Shown piece by piece: positions 63,659 to 64,000 of a stretch of DNA of 64,000 nucleotides. The notes under the pieces were generated by a model. That model did no database searches and had not been told where the DNA came from. It saw only the letters and a list, made by a program, of their open reading frames with translations. Origin of the DNA: Clostridia bacterium (GTDB lineage Bacteria > Bacillota_A > Clostridia > UBA1212 > UBA1255); the NCBI GenBank assembly GCA_017522515.1, contig JAFWZH010000103.1, positions 1 to 64,000 of the forward strand, written 5' to 3'. Position numbers and translations under genes: made by a program. Each line of letters opens with the position of its first letter. The first letter of the stretch is position 1.

Positions 63659-63686
63659 AAGCACCGTGAATGCGGTGCTTTTTTTT
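63659..63686 (+). terminator. strong terminator
   Basis: AAGCACCG (63659-63666) pairs with CGGTGCTT (63673-63680), 6-nt loop, then an eight-T run through 63686. Confidence 0.9.
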
Positions 63687-63710
63687 GCGTTTTGCAAGAT
63701 AACAAAGGGA

Positions 63711-64000
63711 TGGATTCGAAAGGTGGCTCTGCCGTTTTTGTTTTATCTTGCTGCATCTTTTTCAACACTGTTTGGCACACCATATCAGTTGATGTTGGTT
63801 GTTGGAGCAGTATTTGTGTTACTTTACACTATATTAGGTGGCTTCTTAGCGGAAAGCGCTTCTGATTTTATGCAGGCAATCGTGATGATTATTGCGCTTT
63901 CAATTATTGTTATTTTGGGAACGATAAAAGCCGGAGGTTTTGGGGAAGTAGTTGATAATGCTCGTGAAATTCCGGGATTCCTTGAATTCTTTGGTCTGGC
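63711..64000 (+). pseudogene. 5'-truncated sodium:solute symporter (SSF), runs off right edge
   Basis: The frame whose codons begin at positions divisible by 3 reads VALPFLFYLAASFSTLFG, then PYQLMLVVGAVFVLLYTILG, GFLAESASDFMQAIVMIIAL and so on. YTxxGGFLAxSxxDFxQ is the hallmark of PutP/PanF-type sodium symporters (around TM4-TM6). No start codon, SD or N-terminal third of the protein lies upstream; instead a terminator and the TGCACCCCCT array are found 30-150 bp before it. The gene therefore lost its 5' end, probably through an insertion or rearrangement. The 3' part is outside the window. Confidence 0.7.

Noticed and set aside
63584..63865. 93-codon open frame near the right end
   Set aside because: It crosses the C-rich repeats and a strong terminator; the credible coding signal there is the symporter in another frame.

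Overview
The window is a low-GC, Gram-positive-type chromosome segment and contains the replication origin. Gene order (rpmH-rnpA-yidD-yidC-khpB-mnmE-mnmG-rsmG-noc on one side; dnaA-dnaN-recF-remB-gyrB-parA-parB on the other), strong SD sequences, a short YidC without a large periplasmic domain, a CwlD-type amidase and RemB all point to a Bacillota member of class Clostridia, probably a spore former. The genus cannot be named from the sequence. Cell-envelope genes rich in P/T/E and an NuoEF-type redox module suggest an anaerobe.

Layout. 1-632: 5' end of a 16S rRNA gene (minus) with its promoter and an AT-rich upstream tract. 632-8924 (plus): polysaccharide deacetylase, YhaO/YhaN-like nuclease pair, pgk, tpiA, a membrane protein, murG. 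8896-13550: GDSL hydrolase, GH3 beta-glucosidase, tRNA-His, YgjP-like metallopeptidase, P-loop ATPase. 13613-23610 (minus): gyrA, noc, rsmG, mnmG, mnmE, khpB, yidC, yidD, rnpA, rpmH. 24023-36577 (plus): dnaA, oriC, dnaN, recF, remB, gyrB, two parS sites, parA, parB, DUF4446, pth, mfd. 36668-42276: PrsA-like foldase, two P/T-rich membrane-anchored proteins, a metallophosphoesterase, a GH99-like lipoprotein. 42390-50585: a degenerate PP2C protein with an 18-unit EPT(G/S) tail, then NuoE, NuoF, a large FAD/Fe-S fusion and two accessory genes. 50655-51410: CwlD-like amidase. 51587-59014: a Tad-like pilus/secretion operon headed by a Hanks-type kinase fused to a TadZ/CpaE-like domain. 59018-59206: a second cluster of DnaA boxes. 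59244-62347: hemolysin III, HAD phosphatase, sugar-phosphate transferase. 62422-64000: tRNA-Ser, a lipoprotein flanked by two arrays with about 20-bp period, and a 5'-truncated sodium:solute symporter running off the end.

How it works together. Replication starts between dnaA and dnaN, where DnaA boxes, six CTA trinucleotides (a DnaA-trio) and an AT-rich element lie in the expected order. ParB should load on the two perfect parS palindromes between gyrB and parA. Noc, encoded left of the origin, has one perfect 14-bp target inside recF. From oriC, rightward genes are all plus (except hemolysin III) and the ribosomal/tRNA-modification block to the left is minus, as expected for co-orientation with replication; pgk, tpiA, murG and their neighbours are the exception.

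Most notable: (i) the DnaA-box cluster at 59 kb, which shares an exact 14-mer and flanking similarity with oriC 33 kb away; (ii) the kinase-TadZ fusion heading a Tad-like operon, with a probable pseudophosphatase 8 kb upstream; (iii) the NuoEF plus FAD/Fe-S fusion module with no local catalytic partner; (iv) the phased repeat arrays around 62.6 and 63.6 kb. Functions are assigned from recognised motifs only; no database search was possible.
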